The translations under genes and the position numbers were made by a program. Positions 34,573 through 44,471 of a DNA stretch of 60,373 nt are shown here, piece by piece (positions within the stretch are counted from its first letter, which is position 1; each line of letters starts with the position of its first letter). Origin of the DNA: Candidatus Heimdallarchaeota archaeon. Its GTDB lineage: Archaea > Asgardarchaeota > Heimdallarchaeia > Heimdallarchaeales > Kariarchaeaceae. The notes below the pieces were generated by a model that made no database searches, had not been told where the DNA came from, and was given only the letters and a program-made list of their open reading frames with translations. The stretch lies in assembly GCA_015523565.1 (NCBI GenBank), contig WAKA01000219.1:1-60373 (forward strand), read 5' to 3'.

Positions 34573-37500
34573 TCAAATCTTGTTGAATAGAACACGTAAC
34601 ATCCCAACTGGCATATTAAGATTCTGAAGTGCTTGCAATGGGTCCTTTGTTTCGTCGATTGTTTGGCATATTTTGTCAATGGTGGTTTCAAAGATTCTAC
34701 GGTATTCGATTACAGGTTCTGGAGTTGTGTCAATGGTCAATTCATTGCAGTATTCATTGACAATTTCACGATATTTCTTCTTATTTTCTGCAAATATTTG
34801 TGGATGGAGGAAAATTGGGGTTAAGAAAGCACCAAATCTGAACACACGGTTTTCTGCAATTTTCTTTATTGTCATTTTTCCTGTTTCCACGTCATAGGTC
34901 AAGGTGCAACCTGGGGCAAGATAACGTTTTGCCAGTTGAAGTGTATGCCTTTTACCCAAAATTTCTTCAAACGTCTTATTCGTACCTCCTGGTTTTGCAT
35001 TATTCCAGCTTTGTAAATTCTGCTGAAAGAGGTCTGCGTCTAGGGTCAAATGGTGTAATATCCTGCGAAGGAGTGCTTCGATCCAAAAGTGGATTTTGTT
35101 GAGATAATGTTCCCTGTTTTTGAAAATCTGGAGATATTTTTGACCTTTTTCAGCACCGAGATATTTTGTCCCTAAAAATTCAGGATCAATGTTTTCAGGA
35201 TACTGGGGGAAATGTCCTGGGAGTATTCTCAAATCAAGAATTGAAAAGGTGTTTTCAACTGGTTCGTCTTGTGTTTTGGGATCAAACCATACATAGACAT
35301 TTTTCATGTGCATGAATTCTTTTTTGAATCTGATTTTGGCAAGGTTGCCTGTATTTCCATTTGCAACTTGCTTTAGTTCTTCAATCATTGACATTTCAAA
35401 AGGTCTGTGATGTTTTTCAGTCAAATCGGAGACAGATTTTGGATCCAAGTAGTTCTTTATTTCATTGAAAAAGGTTGCAATGAAGCTGATTTTCAATTTG
35501 CTGGTCTGCAAATATTGAATGAATTTCTTTGCCGTTTTAGGGGTGAGCTTTTTATTCACCATGAGGGAGTAATCGTTTAATGATCCTGTTGGGGGTCTGA
35601 ACTGGAAAAACATGATTTTGTCATTGCCTTTTGTGGCTTCAACCAGTTCTACCAACGGGATTGGGGGTTCAATCCCTGCATATATCTCTGTTGTCAGTCC
35701 TCCCAAGGGGCTTGGCAGGAATTTATTTGAGTTTGATCTATGTGCTATCGGGAATTTTGCAAACCAATGTAGGATGGTGTCTGTATCTGTTTTCCTGATT
35801 TTTTCTGTGTCTATTGTCCTTCCCTTCAAATATTCCTTGATTTTTTGTTTTGGTATCAGGAATTTGATGAAAGCAGTACTTGATGTAATTCCCTTGACTG
35901 GGACATAATTGTTTACATATTCTATTCCTGTTGCCATTCGGGTTGTGGTGGTAAAATTTTCTGCTTCGGTATATTCAATGGTCTCTCCGTTTTGGTTTGG
36001 TTTGGACAAAATTATTGGGTTTATGTTCTTAAGGTATGTCCTTTCCACTATTTTCACGAATGGATCGTGGCTTATGCTGGATGTATTCCATTTCAGTTTG
36101 AAGATTGAAACATCAAATAAGCGGTAGTGATTATATGTAACAGGAAAATCATGTTGAATTTTTTGCAGTAGGTTTTCGATTTCTTGGATGGTTGCCCCTG
36201 CATAAGTAAGTATATTGATCTCAGGCATCCATTTTCCCAAGATGAAATTTGATTGGTGTCCTTGGTTCGGAGTATGGAAGAGCAGGTTGTATACCTGTTT
36301 TTGATATTCCCTGAAGAGATACAAGTCCTCTCCTTTCAGTGGTGCCCTTGAAAACAGCGATACATCGTCAATGATGATGGAAAACATGTTGGGATCATCA
36401 AAATATCTCACGATACCGTCTTGGTCGATAAACTTTGTGATGCCAAATCGAGAAACTGTTTCCTCATTTGTTTTTATGGTTTGGGGTGCGAAGAAAGTGT
36501 CCTTGTCAATAATACCAAAAAAGGTGTTTCCCATGGTATCTCTCAATGGTATCTGTATAATGCGGGAAACATCGGCTCTGGTGTTGACTTCCGCGATTCC
36601 CAAACTGTCATGGCATCTAAGGGTCATGAGGTTATTGTCCATTGCATTTTTTACGGTATTGATGGAACTGAATGTGATGCCAAGATCCGTGACCTCGACC
36701 CACCTTCCACTTCGCATGAATTCAATAATCTGGTGTTGGGCAATTGAATTCTCCATTTTCTGGACATATCCTGTTATGATCCTGTCAACAATGTGTTTCT
36801 GGTTTGCCAAGAGGTTTGAAAAATTTTTCCCAAAGTTGTCTTTTGAGATGGCTGACTTGAAATCATCTGTAGCAAGGTCTGCGGCATTGGTGGAACTCAA
36901 TTCTTTTGTACCGACATTGAACAGTTGATGAATACCTAATGTGGCTGCAAGCTTTGTCCAATCTCTCTTAAGCCTGTCAATTCGTCCAAGCCCGATTCCA
37001 TCAGTAAACAGTCGCTTGTCCTCTGTAGTTCTGATAATCGCAGGATAATCCCCAATTCTTCCAAGTATCAATTTACTGTTTTCATTTCCTTTTTCGACAA
37101 TTTTCTTTGCCTCTGTGATGAATATTCTTTGATCCAGTCCCTTTGAAAGATTGAGCTTGTATTCTCCAATAGTATTCATGAATGTCTTTTCCTGTATCCT
37201 CTCAATGAGAAAATTGGTGATTTTTGTCAAATCATTGTTTTCATCAATTGGTGTGACTGGGATGATCAATGTCAGCCTGTCTGTACCTGAAGAGATCCCA
37301 TTTATATCGAGGGAATGCTGGATGATATGGTCAATAGCATTCTTGAGAGCTTCTTCTATACGATCCACGGATTTGCGGGAAACTTGGATGTCTCTTTCTT
37401 TCATCATCTTGATGATTTGCCTTTTCTTTGTATCTGGGAATTTGAATACTGCATCTGTGAGTATATCGGTGTTATTGGTGAATTTGTTTAAAACCAATGT

Positions 37501-38037
37501 TGGGGGAAAGGTTCCCTGATCCACAAGCATTTCTCGTATTGAATACCCTCCCAATTCCCTTTCGAGCATATGCAGGACAAGCTTTTCCGCTTTTTCACCT
37601 TGGAATGAAAACATTTTGCATCCTTTTATGAAATTGGCATTTGAGCCTTTTATGAAATCAATTAAGTCGTATTTTGTGATTTTTTCAACATTCTTGTTTT
37701 TCCTGATGAAGTCATAGTATTCACCAAGAAGGTTTGCATCCTTTGTCCCAAAGTAGATTTGAACCTTTCTGTCCCTTAAGAACTGGGATTTAGACTTGTA
37801 GTGCTGGAAACGGTACAAGACATTGGTCCTTTGCATGAAAATCATATAGGGGCTGATTTTCTCGACCATGCAGGGGTTATTGGTCTCAAAAAGCTTGATC
37901 AAGCCATTTCCCGATACAACCTGTTGTGAAATGGGTTCTAAAAACTTGTTCTGGTCATTTTTTATACCTGAAAAGTGGTATATTGGGCATATTGTCTGTA
38001 AAGGTGTAACCGAAAAGTCAAATGTGCCCATTTCCAT
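34573..38037 (-). CDS. Very large protein of unknown family
   Basis: About 1154 residues from ATG 38037 (reading frame open to a TTG at 38070; ATG 38031 also possible). Soluble, Asn/Lys/Ile-rich, no signal peptide and no recognised motif. It mixes beta-rich and helical regions; conspicuous bits are GTDRLTLIIPVTPIDE, EDLYLFREYQKQVYNLLFHT, KIMFFQFRPPTGSLNDYSLM and an HH-rich C-terminal helix pair. It sits alone between tRNA-Glu and a divergent membrane-protein gene. Base skew differs from the minus-strand genes just left of the tRNA. A viral or plasmid origin is possible but not shown. Confidence 0.7.
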   Translation of the reverse strand: MEMGTFDFSVTPLQTICPIYHFSGIKNDQNKFLEPISQQVVSGNGLIKLFETNNPCMVEKISPYMIFMQRTNVLYRFQHYKSKSQFLRDRKVQIYFGTKDANLLGEYYDFIRKNKNVEKITKYDLIDFIKGSNANFIKGCKMFSFQGEKAEKLVLHMLERELGGYSIREMLVDQGTFPPTLVLNKFTNNTDILTDAVFKFPDTKKRQIIKMMKERDIQVSRKSVDRIEEALKNAIDHIIQHSLDINGISSGTDRLTLIIPVTPIDENNDLTKITNFLIERIQEKTFMNTIGEYKLNLSKGLDQRIFITEAKKIVEKGNENSKLILGRIGDYPAIIRTTEDKRLFTDGIGLGRIDRLKRDWTKLAATLGIHQLFNVGTKELSSTNAADLATDDFKSAISKDNFGKNFSNLLANQKHIVDRIITGYVQKMENSIAQHQIIEFMRSGRWVEVTDLGITFSSINTVKNAMDNNLMTLRCHDSLGIAEVNTRADVSRIIQIPLRDTMGNTFFGIIDKDTFFAPQTIKTNEETVSRFGITKFIDQDGIVRYFDDPNMFSIIIDDVSLFSRAPLKGEDLYLFREYQKQVYNLLFHTPNQGHQSNFILGKWMPEINILTYAGATIQEIENLLQKIQHDFPVTYNHYRLFDVSIFKLKWNTSSISHDPFVKIVERTYLKNINPIILSKPNQNGETIEYTEAENFTTTTRMATGIEYVNNYVPVKGITSSTAFIKFLIPKQKIKEYLKGRTIDTEKIRKTDTDTILHWFAKFPIAHRSNSNKFLPSPLGGLTTEIYAGIEPPIPLVELVEATKGNDKIMFFQFRPPTGSLNDYSLMVNKKLTPKTAKKFIQYLQTSKLKISFIATFFNEIKNYLDPKSVSDLTEKHHRPFEMSMIEELKQVANGNTGNLAKIRFKKEFMHMKNVYVWFDPKTQDEPVENTFSILDLRILPGHFPQYPENIDPEFLGTKYLGAEKGQKYLQIFKNREHYLNKIHFWIEALLRRILHHLTLDADLFQQNLQSWNNAKPGGTNKTFEEILGKRHTLQLAKRYLAPGCTLTYDVETGKMTIKKIAENRVFRFGAFLTPIFLHPQIFAENKKKYREIVNEYCNELTIDTTPEPVIEYRRIFETTIDKICQTIDETKDPLQALQNLNMPVGMLRVLFNKI

Positions 38038-38125
38038 TATACAAATATTTGGATGCAAAATACCATTCAAAACAATATTGTCCTTACACTAGGCAAAAAT
38101 AACAAAAAAAAGAGGGGGATATATA

Positions 38126-38638
38126 ATGAAACTGTATCGACTTCCTGTCAATGCAACTACAATCCTTGTAGGTATCGTGATTTCTTTTTTCCTTGCCTTA
38201 CTGGCCGATAATCCCATGACAAGATTTTATCAACTTGTCTATTTCTTTTTTGCAATCATTGCCCTCAGGGAAATGCAGATACTGATGCTTTTGATAAGGG
38301 CAAGGGAAACTGAACCCAAAAAAGTGCCGAAACAGGCAATGCATCTTGTTGAAGCCCGAATTTTTCTCATTATTTGGATCATGTCTGTTTCATTTGTCAT
38401 AAGCACATACAGATATTTCGGAATTGAACGCACAACTCTTGCAACATGGCTCAATAGGTATGACGACACATATCTCTTTACTTCCATCATCTATCTTGCA
38501 GGGATTATGCCCACTATTGTTGTCAGCAGAATGCAACCCATACGGACAGTCATGGCAAATAATTATTCCCTTCTTACCCCACTCAAAAAAGCGTTATCGC
38601 TGGAAAAGATTGCGAATGCAGATTCTTTGGAACTTTGA
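38126..38638 (+). CDS. Small integral membrane protein
   Basis: 170 residues with about four membrane helices: ATTILVGIVISFFLALLA, LVYFFFAIIALREMQILMLL, IFLIIWIMSVSFVIST and LFTSIIYLAGIMPTIVV. Cytosolic loops carry basic residues. Family unknown. The TATATAATG before the ATG and the divergent orphan suggest the promoter lies in the 88-bp gap. Two more genes follow in the same direction, the next after 51 bp. Confidence 0.65.
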   Translation: MKLYRLPVNATTILVGIVISFFLALLADNPMTRFYQLVYFFFAIIALREMQILMLLIRARETEPKKVPKQAMHLVEARIFLIIWIMSVSFVISTYRYFGIERTTLATWLNRYDDTYLFTSIIYLAGIMPTIVVSRMQPIRTVMANNYSLLTPLKKALSLEKIANADSLEL

Positions 38639-38689
38639 AATCCTGTTGAAGTTTGATATGGTCTAGTGAGGACTGATGGATTTTTGATT

Positions 38690-39196
38690 ATGATTTCCCT
38701 GTGGCAAGTCAATTTGGTTGGGCAGGGGAAAAGTGATTCTTTTGTGGACTTTCTTGATTTATTTGCCAGAAAACTAAGGGACACTTGCTTACTAACCGCA
38801 TTGGGCGATCGAACATCAAGTAATCGTTATAATGGATCATTATTTATTCCCAAGGATCATTTCATTCGAAAAGAGATACTCGGTCGAACAGAAACAGGCA
38901 TGCGAGGAAGGGATGCTTATGGGAAGACTTCCAATTATGGTGCTAAAATTTTTGTCATTCTTCCTTCCCATAACTTGGTTCTTACTATTGCTACAGGGCA
39001 ATTCAAGGAAAATCCTGTTGCCAACGACCTTTTGGGTCTCAAAAGAATCTTGGCAACAATTTTAAATGTTCTTAGCTTCAGGTTTGAAAACGGTCTGTTG
39101 CCAATTGAACTTGCCAATGCAGTCGCTTCTCTTTCCACTTATCCTTCTGCCCATATTCTTGAACTTTTCGCCAAAATAAGGATGCATTCGCCTTAA
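38690..39196 (+). CDS. Unknown small soluble protein
   Basis: 168 residues from ATG 38690 (GTG 38666 also in frame). Alpha/beta, with ISLWQVNLVGQGKSDSFVDF at the start and KIFVILPSHNLVLTIATGQ in the middle, resembling a longin- or Roadblock-like strand-helix arrangement but not enough to name. It lies between two membrane-protein genes on the same strand and may serve with them. Confidence 0.5.
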   Translation: MISLWQVNLVGQGKSDSFVDFLDLFARKLRDTCLLTALGDRTSSNRYNGSLFIPKDHFIRKEILGRTETGMRGRDAYGKTSNYGAKIFVILPSHNLVLTIATGQFKENPVANDLLGLKRILATILNVLSFRFENGLLPIELANAVASLSTYPSAHILELFAKIRMHSP

Positions 39197-39245
39197 TTTC
39201 GCATTTTCTTACATTTATCCCTTTATTATCCGAATTTTTGCAAGT

Positions 39246-39255
39246 TATATTAATA
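39246..39255 (+). promoter_or_regulatory. TATA-like box for the seven-helix protein gene
   Basis: TATATTAATA centred about 29 bp before ATG 39280, which sets the start there and not at the in-frame TTG 39238 upstream of the box. Confidence 0.55.
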
Positions 39256-39279
39256 TATCGAGACATCGAAAATTTTTAT

Positions 39280-39990
39280 ATGGTAACAGCAGGTTACATT
39301 TCTGGTATCGGAACACTGATCGACCTTTTTTTCTCCTTTATTTTTGCCATCCGGCTCTATAAGCCTGCAAAAGAGGATGGTTTCTCCCCTATCTCTTTCA
39401 GGGGTTCATTCTTCTGGTCATATGTATTCTTCTCCTTATTTTTCGCATTCATGAGTCTTAATTTGGTATCTGATGACCCTCTTTTTATTGGACTTTGGGG
39501 ATACACGTTTGGACATATCTTTTTGTACATTGTTTATGCAGTTAATGTATTTGCTCCATTCTCAGTCATAACGGAAAACAAAAAGATTCCTGGTATAATT
39601 AGTGCCATTCTACTTGTGTTAGGAAGTGTGATAACCTATATTAATTGGACTGCTTATGCATCAGGGCAGACCCTCCCCACTTTTGAGAATGGTGTGACCA
39701 TCTGGAATCCTCCTCCAATTGTTGCAGCTTATATTGCTGGTGCTTCTGTATTTGTCTGGGTGATACTCTCATTCTCAGTTTTCATCTACCATTCAATAAA
39801 AACAGAATATGGATGGCTAAAACGCAGGTCTCGGCTGATTGGTTTGGGTTTCCTCACTGTTACCGTTGGTGGCCCGCTTCATGATGTTTCACTTCCTGGA
39901 TTCTACATTCTGATTGCAGATATCGTAACCTCTTTGGGCTTTGTAATCATGTCTCTAGGCATTTTTACATCTCCCCCTAAAGAAAACTAA
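39280..39990 (+). CDS. Polytopic membrane protein, about seven helices
   Basis: 236 residues with about seven hydrophobic helices, beginning ISGIGTLIDLFFSFIFAI and ending TSLGFVIMSLGIF. Loops are short. No retinal lysine or other marker of rhodopsins is evident in the last helix, so the similarity is only topological. Function unknown. It has its own TATA-like box and reads towards the longin-like gene. Confidence 0.65.
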   Translation: MVTAGYISGIGTLIDLFFSFIFAIRLYKPAKEDGFSPISFRGSFFWSYVFFSLFFAFMSLNLVSDDPLFIGLWGYTFGHIFLYIVYAVNVFAPFSVITENKKIPGIISAILLVLGSVITYINWTAYASGQTLPTFENGVTIWNPPPIVAAYIAGASVFVWVILSFSVFIYHSIKTEYGWLKRRSRLIGLGFLTVTVGGPLHDVSLPGFYILIADIVTSLGFVIMSLGIFTSPPKEN

Positions 39991-40002
39991 AACATAAAAA
40001 TA

Positions 40003-40683
40003 CTAAAACATCATTGCTTTATCCATACGAATAATTAGCTGTGAAACTCCTTTGTATGTGGCTCTGATAAGTGTCTGCAAGGGATCCATTTTGCTTCCCT
40101 TGGCTTCAGGAAGCATTTCATCAAGTGCCTTAAGTGTTTTTTTCATCATCTCCAATCCTTCTGTATCCAGTTTTTTCTTTTCTATCCATTTAAGAATCTT
40201 CTTCGCGGCTTTTTTCGGAGATATTTTTCCCTCATACACTTGCATAAGAATTGGGAGAATGGGGTCTTTACTTGTCTCAACTGCAATTGTCATGCCCTCT
40301 TGGCTAACAATTTCATCCATTTTCGCTTGAAGTTGTGAAAGTAGGGAAAGATCAATCTCTGTTGTGTTTTCAATAAGCCCAAGTTCATTTTCTACAAGTT
40401 CGTTTATTATATCACAGATTTCACTAACTTTTTGTTTTTGATCTTCTTCTTCTGCAATTACTGCAATATATCCTTTTGAAAATTTTTCAATTTCCAAATA
40501 AGTTCCTTTTTTCTCTGTCAATTCAGCCGCAATTGAATTCAGGTCAAGCCCAAATTCTTCCATCCGGGGCAGAACTGCTGAAAGGAAGGCAGATACAAGA
40601 AAAGGGTCCAAGGTATTTTGGTCATATGTTCGATCTATTAGGTTAAATCCCAAATCATCAAAGACCAATATTTGGTGTATCAT
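40003..40683 (-). CDS. Longin/Roadblock-like domain protein
   Basis: 226 residues. The first about 110 (IHQILVFDDLGFNLIDRTYD, then DPFLVSAFLSAVLPRMEEFG and YLEIEKFSKGYIAVIAEEED) follow the strand-strand-helix-strand order of archaeal longin-like sensors. The C-terminal 100 are helical and lysine-rich. Such domains bind small GTPases in Asgard archaea and eukaryotes. Assignment is by pattern only. Separated from SppA by 271 bp that hold no gene. Confidence 0.5.
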   Translation of the reverse strand: MIHQILVFDDLGFNLIDRTYDQNTLDPFLVSAFLSAVLPRMEEFGLDLNSIAAELTEKKGTYLEIEKFSKGYIAVIAEEEDQKQKVSEICDIINELVENELGLIENTTEIDLSLLSQLQAKMDEIVSQEGMTIAVETSKDPILPILMQVYEGKISPKKAAKKILKWIEKKKLDTEGLEMMKKTLKALDEMLPEAKGSKMDPLQTLIRATYKGVSQLIIRMDKAMMF

Positions 40684-40954
40684 CTATTATAAAAAAATTT
40701 CCTTCACCATATTTAAACGTTTACTCCTTTTTCATTTCCTTAGTGGTTGTATTAACACTTTGTGGTTGTGTTAACAGTTGCTTAAATTTAATATCTGTTT
40801 TAATTCATAATACAGGTTCATTGTATTGTCCCCAAAAAAATTACGTTGTATTACTGTTTTTTGGACTGATAACCCCTATATTCAAAATATACAACACCAA
40901 TTGTTCCTTGTCGTGGATGGTGGATTTTCCTTATTTGTTGAATTGATGAATTGA

Positions 40955-42568
40955 TTAACGAAATTGGATGATCGGGTACATCTGCATCATTGCTTTCCCA
41001 TTGATTTTCTCAGGATCGGGTACTTCCATTGGTGCAATTGGCTTACCAACGGGTGGATAGATATCAATCTCCGTGCTTTTTGCCCCAACCTCTTCAGATA
41101 TCTTGACCAACGTGTCATGGAACGGCAAGATTTCATCAATAAGCTTTTTGTCCAATGCTTGTGGTGCTATGAACACTTTTCCTTGTGCGTTTTCCTCAAG
41201 GGTGTCTCTTGGAATCCCCCTATTAGTAGAAACATGCTCCAAAAATATGTCATAGATACTCATGACTTGTTTTTTCATTATTTTCAATTCCTCTTCTGTC
41301 CAAGGTCGTTCGGCTGACATAATGTCCGCATGTTGACCTCTGGTAAAGACATATGGTTTGATTTTTTGCTTTTCCAAAAATTCTTTTCTTATCAACTTGC
41401 CGTTGATAACGCCTATTGATGCTGTAACCGTTGTTCTTTCTGCAAAGATCCGCTTTGTTGACATTGAGATATAGTATCCTCCAGAAGCCGCAACACTATG
41501 GAAATATGCATACAACGGCATTTCTTTCGACAAGAGCCGTAACTCATTCAATATGTTTTCCGAGGCTGTGGCACTCCCCCCTGGGGAATCAACAAAAAGC
41601 ACTGCCGCCTTGTATTTTTTCTTGTTCTTTCTCACCCTGCGTATTGCATTGATGGTTGAAATGTCTGCAACTTGATATTGTTCCTCAAATGGGTTGGGCA
41701 GACCACGATCCTTGCCCTGTCCATCAATAATGTTCCCGACCGCAGGAATGACTGCAATTTGTGATCTCTTCCTGCCAGGTATCAAAATCCTGTTCATGGC
41801 ATCTTGAAATTCGGTTAAGACGGCTTTTTCATCGTCTTTCTTCAACTCATCCAGAAGATGGGCCGAAGAAATGATGGCATCAATCCAGCCCTGCTCAAAT
41901 GCTTCCTGATCCGTCAAGGGAGAGGAATCTATCATTTCCCTTACTTTCCCAATGCTTTGTTTCCTTCCCTTTGCAATGTCTTCAACTAACCCTTCAAATA
42001 CTGAGTCCAGCATCCAGTTGATCATTTCCTTTTGTTCCTCTGGCATCTCGTCATATGCAAAATTGTTCAGGGCTGACTTATATGGGCTGACTTGTATTAT
42101 TTGAGCCTCAAACCCCCATTTCTCAAGGAATCCTTTCAAAAAGGGAACCTCCCCCTTTATTCCTATTGCTGCCAATGTTCCCCCCCTTGTCATGAAAATC
42201 TTGTCTGCAACACTTGCCAGATAATACTCTGCCATGTCATATCCTGAAGAATACACATGGACTTTCTTGCCATGCTTTTGCCACAATGCCAGCAATTGCC
42301 GCAGGAATTCATAGTTTCCAAAACGCCCCAAATCCAGATTGTTCAATTGAACAACAAGGCCCTTGACTCTTCTGTCCTTAACCAGTCGCAATGTTGCCTC
42401 ATATAACCCGAAAAGTGTCATTGATGGTGAAGGGAATATCTTGCCCTCTAAAAACGATTTCTGCTTTGCATACACTGGCAGCTTGCCTGACAATGTCAAA
42501 TGCACATAGCCAATTTTCTTACGAAACACCCTCCGTTTCAGATTGCGTGTCCGCCTGAAAAGCCTCAT
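40955..42568 (-). CDS. sppA: SppA-type signal peptide peptidase (S49 family)
   Basis: 537 residues, the two-domain type. Catalytic Lys164 is in SPYKSALNN of the first domain and nucleophile Ser362 in VAASGGYY of the second, both intact. The serine-lysine pair cuts remnant signal peptides in or at the membrane. No clear N-terminal transmembrane helix is present; the start is basic (MRLFRRTRNLKRRVFRKK), suggesting peripheral attachment or a soluble form. The many exported proteins in this window would provide substrates. Confidence 0.9.
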   Translation of the reverse strand: MRLFRRTRNLKRRVFRKKIGYVHLTLSGKLPVYAKQKSFLEGKIFPSPSMTLFGLYEATLRLVKDRRVKGLVVQLNNLDLGRFGNYEFLRQLLALWQKHGKKVHVYSSGYDMAEYYLASVADKIFMTRGGTLAAIGIKGEVPFLKGFLEKWGFEAQIIQVSPYKSALNNFAYDEMPEEQKEMINWMLDSVFEGLVEDIAKGRKQSIGKVREMIDSSPLTDQEAFEQGWIDAIISSAHLLDELKKDDEKAVLTEFQDAMNRILIPGRKRSQIAVIPAVGNIIDGQGKDRGLPNPFEEQYQVADISTINAIRRVRKNKKKYKAAVLFVDSPGGSATASENILNELRLLSKEMPLYAYFHSVAASGGYYISMSTKRIFAERTTVTASIGVINGKLIRKEFLEKQKIKPYVFTRGQHADIMSAERPWTEEELKIMKKQVMSIYDIFLEHVSTNRGIPRDTLEENAQGKVFIAPQALDKKLIDEILPFHDTLVKISEEVGAKSTEIDIYPPVGKPIAPMEVPDPEKINGKAMMQMYPIIQFR

Positions 42569-42649
42569 AAAAAAAATACAAAATCTGTCAAATTTAAAGA
42601 TTAACTATTTGTAATATACAAAATTCTGTTTTTCATTACATGTTCTTAT

Positions 42650-44188
42650 TCAACATTCAATGAAATCTGGAAACTTTGCCATTTTCAACAGCTTGTCAAA
42701 ATCCTTGATCAATTCCTTGATTGCATTCTCCACTATGATCCTTACCTTGTCAAATTGTTTTTTGTCAATTGGATGGGTACCATGCCCAAAAAGAGACTCA
42801 TTTCTTCCTTCCTTTATCTCCTGTGTCTTCTCATAGTATTCGTTAAGTTTCTGAACTTTCTTGTCATCTGGAAGCCCTTTCTTCATGTACTTCATCATTG
42901 AGAAAAGGGTAATCTTGTCTTTTGGGTTATCCACCATCTCCTCATCTAATTTCAATAATTTTCCAAGTTCCTCATTTTTCATTGTTGACGATACATCCTT
43001 GAACTTATTTTTTAGATAATAGAATGGAAGCATTTCAAACAAGCGATATGCCAAGGCAAGCCCTTCCTCCAACTTCCCTTGGTCTTCTCTTCGCAAAATA
43101 TTGGCATACAGGTCAACTATCCTGTATTTGTCTACCATATTTCTCTCTCCCTCCTGCCACGTTTGTTCAAGCTTCTTAAGAAACTCTATATTTTTCTTTA
43201 TTTTCTCCTTGACACAATCCTGCAGTAGATTGAACCCAGAAACTAAAGCTTCTTTTAAGCTATCCGAAATCTGGGGTCGTTTTTCCTTGTCACTGTGCTT
43301 AAATCTATCCCATTCATTATATCCATCCATAACTTCCTTTAAAATCGATAATTGACCCCGTAACATGATTAGCTTGTTCTTTATTACTATATCGACCATG
43401 TCCCTTGCATCTGCAAAATTGTAACGGTTTGCAAGCTCCGCAATTATCCTTATCTGCAAATCTCCAAATTTGTCATAGGGATTGGGAATTAGCTTCAATT
43501 GCTCTGTAAATGGCATCATTGTCATATTCTTCTCGAATCCATGTAGATAAACCATCGGAATTGAATAATAGAATGACACCGCTGCTGCTCCTGCACTCAT
43601 CGCCTTCCGACCGCCCGTAGGATCAAAAGCCAGTTTCTTGTTAGATTCCTTGGCATCCTCAAAAATTTTCTTAGTCACCTCATATATCCTCGATGGGTCT
43701 ACCTCATCGATCTCATAAAACTCAATTTCCACATGATCCCCAAAATGTTCCTTTACCTCAGTGGCTGTTTTCAATGAACCGCTTGTATGGAGAAGGAAGA
43801 CTTTTTTTGGTGATACCAGTAAAATTGAAATTATCAGTGGTTCTTTACGCATTCCTACTGTGAGAATCAGCCAATCCGCTTGTATTATTGTGTTCATGTC
43901 GTTTTGCGGTACGTATTTTTGAATGTTCTTTATATGTTTCAACTCCTGCTTGAACATGGAATTAGATATGTTTCTTAATTGTTTCGTATTCTCTTCTAGA
44001 TGGAATTGCACCATACGATCTATGAACTTGTTATATCCCTTTTCCCTGAAATAATCTAATGCAGGCTTGATCAACAGATTCTTTTCCATTTCTTTTAGAA
44101 CCGATTCTTTATCTTCTGGACTCCCATCCATAAGATTTAATCTCCTCCTCTTTAAAAAATATTGAGGGTTACAATCGAACATTTGCAA
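42650..44188 (-). CDS. CARF-HEPN ribonuclease, Csm6-like (TIGR02710-type)
   Basis: 512 residues. After a helical N-terminal segment (1-100) comes a CARF domain: WLILTVGMRKEPLIISILLV, then IDEVDPSRIYEVTKKIFED and the ligand loop DPTGGRKAMSAGAAAV, typical of cyclic-oligoadenylate sensors. The C-terminal half is helical and contains RNESLFGHG, an R-N-x5-H HEPN RNase motif. Family members are RNases switched on by type III CRISPR. No cas genes are in the window, though a CRISPR-like repeat is found at the right edge. NPYDKFGD in the linker is also typical. Confidence 0.85.
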   Translation of the reverse strand: MQMFDCNPQYFLKRRRLNLMDGSPEDKESVLKEMEKNLLIKPALDYFREKGYNKFIDRMVQFHLEENTKQLRNISNSMFKQELKHIKNIQKYVPQNDMNTIIQADWLILTVGMRKEPLIISILLVSPKKVFLLHTSGSLKTATEVKEHFGDHVEIEFYEIDEVDPSRIYEVTKKIFEDAKESNKKLAFDPTGGRKAMSAGAAAVSFYYSIPMVYLHGFEKNMTMMPFTEQLKLIPNPYDKFGDLQIRIIAELANRYNFADARDMVDIVIKNKLIMLRGQLSILKEVMDGYNEWDRFKHSDKEKRPQISDSLKEALVSGFNLLQDCVKEKIKKNIEFLKKLEQTWQEGERNMVDKYRIVDLYANILRREDQGKLEEGLALAYRLFEMLPFYYLKNKFKDVSSTMKNEELGKLLKLDEEMVDNPKDKITLFSMMKYMKKGLPDDKKVQKLNEYYEKTQEIKEGRNESLFGHGTHPIDKKQFDKVRIIVENAIKELIKDFDKLLKMAKFPDFIEC

Positions 44189-44398
44189 TATCTTCTTTTC
44201 TAGTATTCCAATCCCTGCAAAAAATTACTTGATTCCCACTCCTCAATTAGTTCTCTTTCTTTCTTCTAAAATTCTACCTTTTTTGATACCGTTTCAAATC
44301 TTATGCCCCTTAATCTCTTGCGTCAAAAAAATCCCCTTATTTATTATTTTCACCATCTTCTTGCGAAAAATTTTTTAACGTCGGGATTTTATTATAGT

Positions 44399-44437
44399 AT
44401 GCCCCTTGGGGGATGGGAAGGTGCAAGGGATAGCTAA
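44399..44437 (+). other. Possible 12-codon upstream frame in the leader of the DNRLRE protein
   Basis: ATG 44399 opens a frame of 12 codons ending at TAA 44435-44437 (MPLGGWEGARDS). TTTTTTAAC about 25 bp earlier is TATA-like, so transcription could begin at this ATG. The leader then contains CCCCTTGGGGG and a long purine Shine-Dalgarno before the main gene. Confidence 0.25.
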
Positions 44438-44471
44438 CTTTCCAATTCTCTTGAGGGGAGAGGGATGTATT

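Noticed and set aside
34421..34573. Possible box C/D guide RNA on the minus strand (GCGATGACAG) upstream of tRNA-Glu
   Set aside because: The box C match is imperfect and no CTGA box D is at the right distance.
39280..39990. Microbial rhodopsin
   Set aside because: About seven helices but no retinal-binding lysine pattern in the last helix and no Asp/Arg signature in helix 3.
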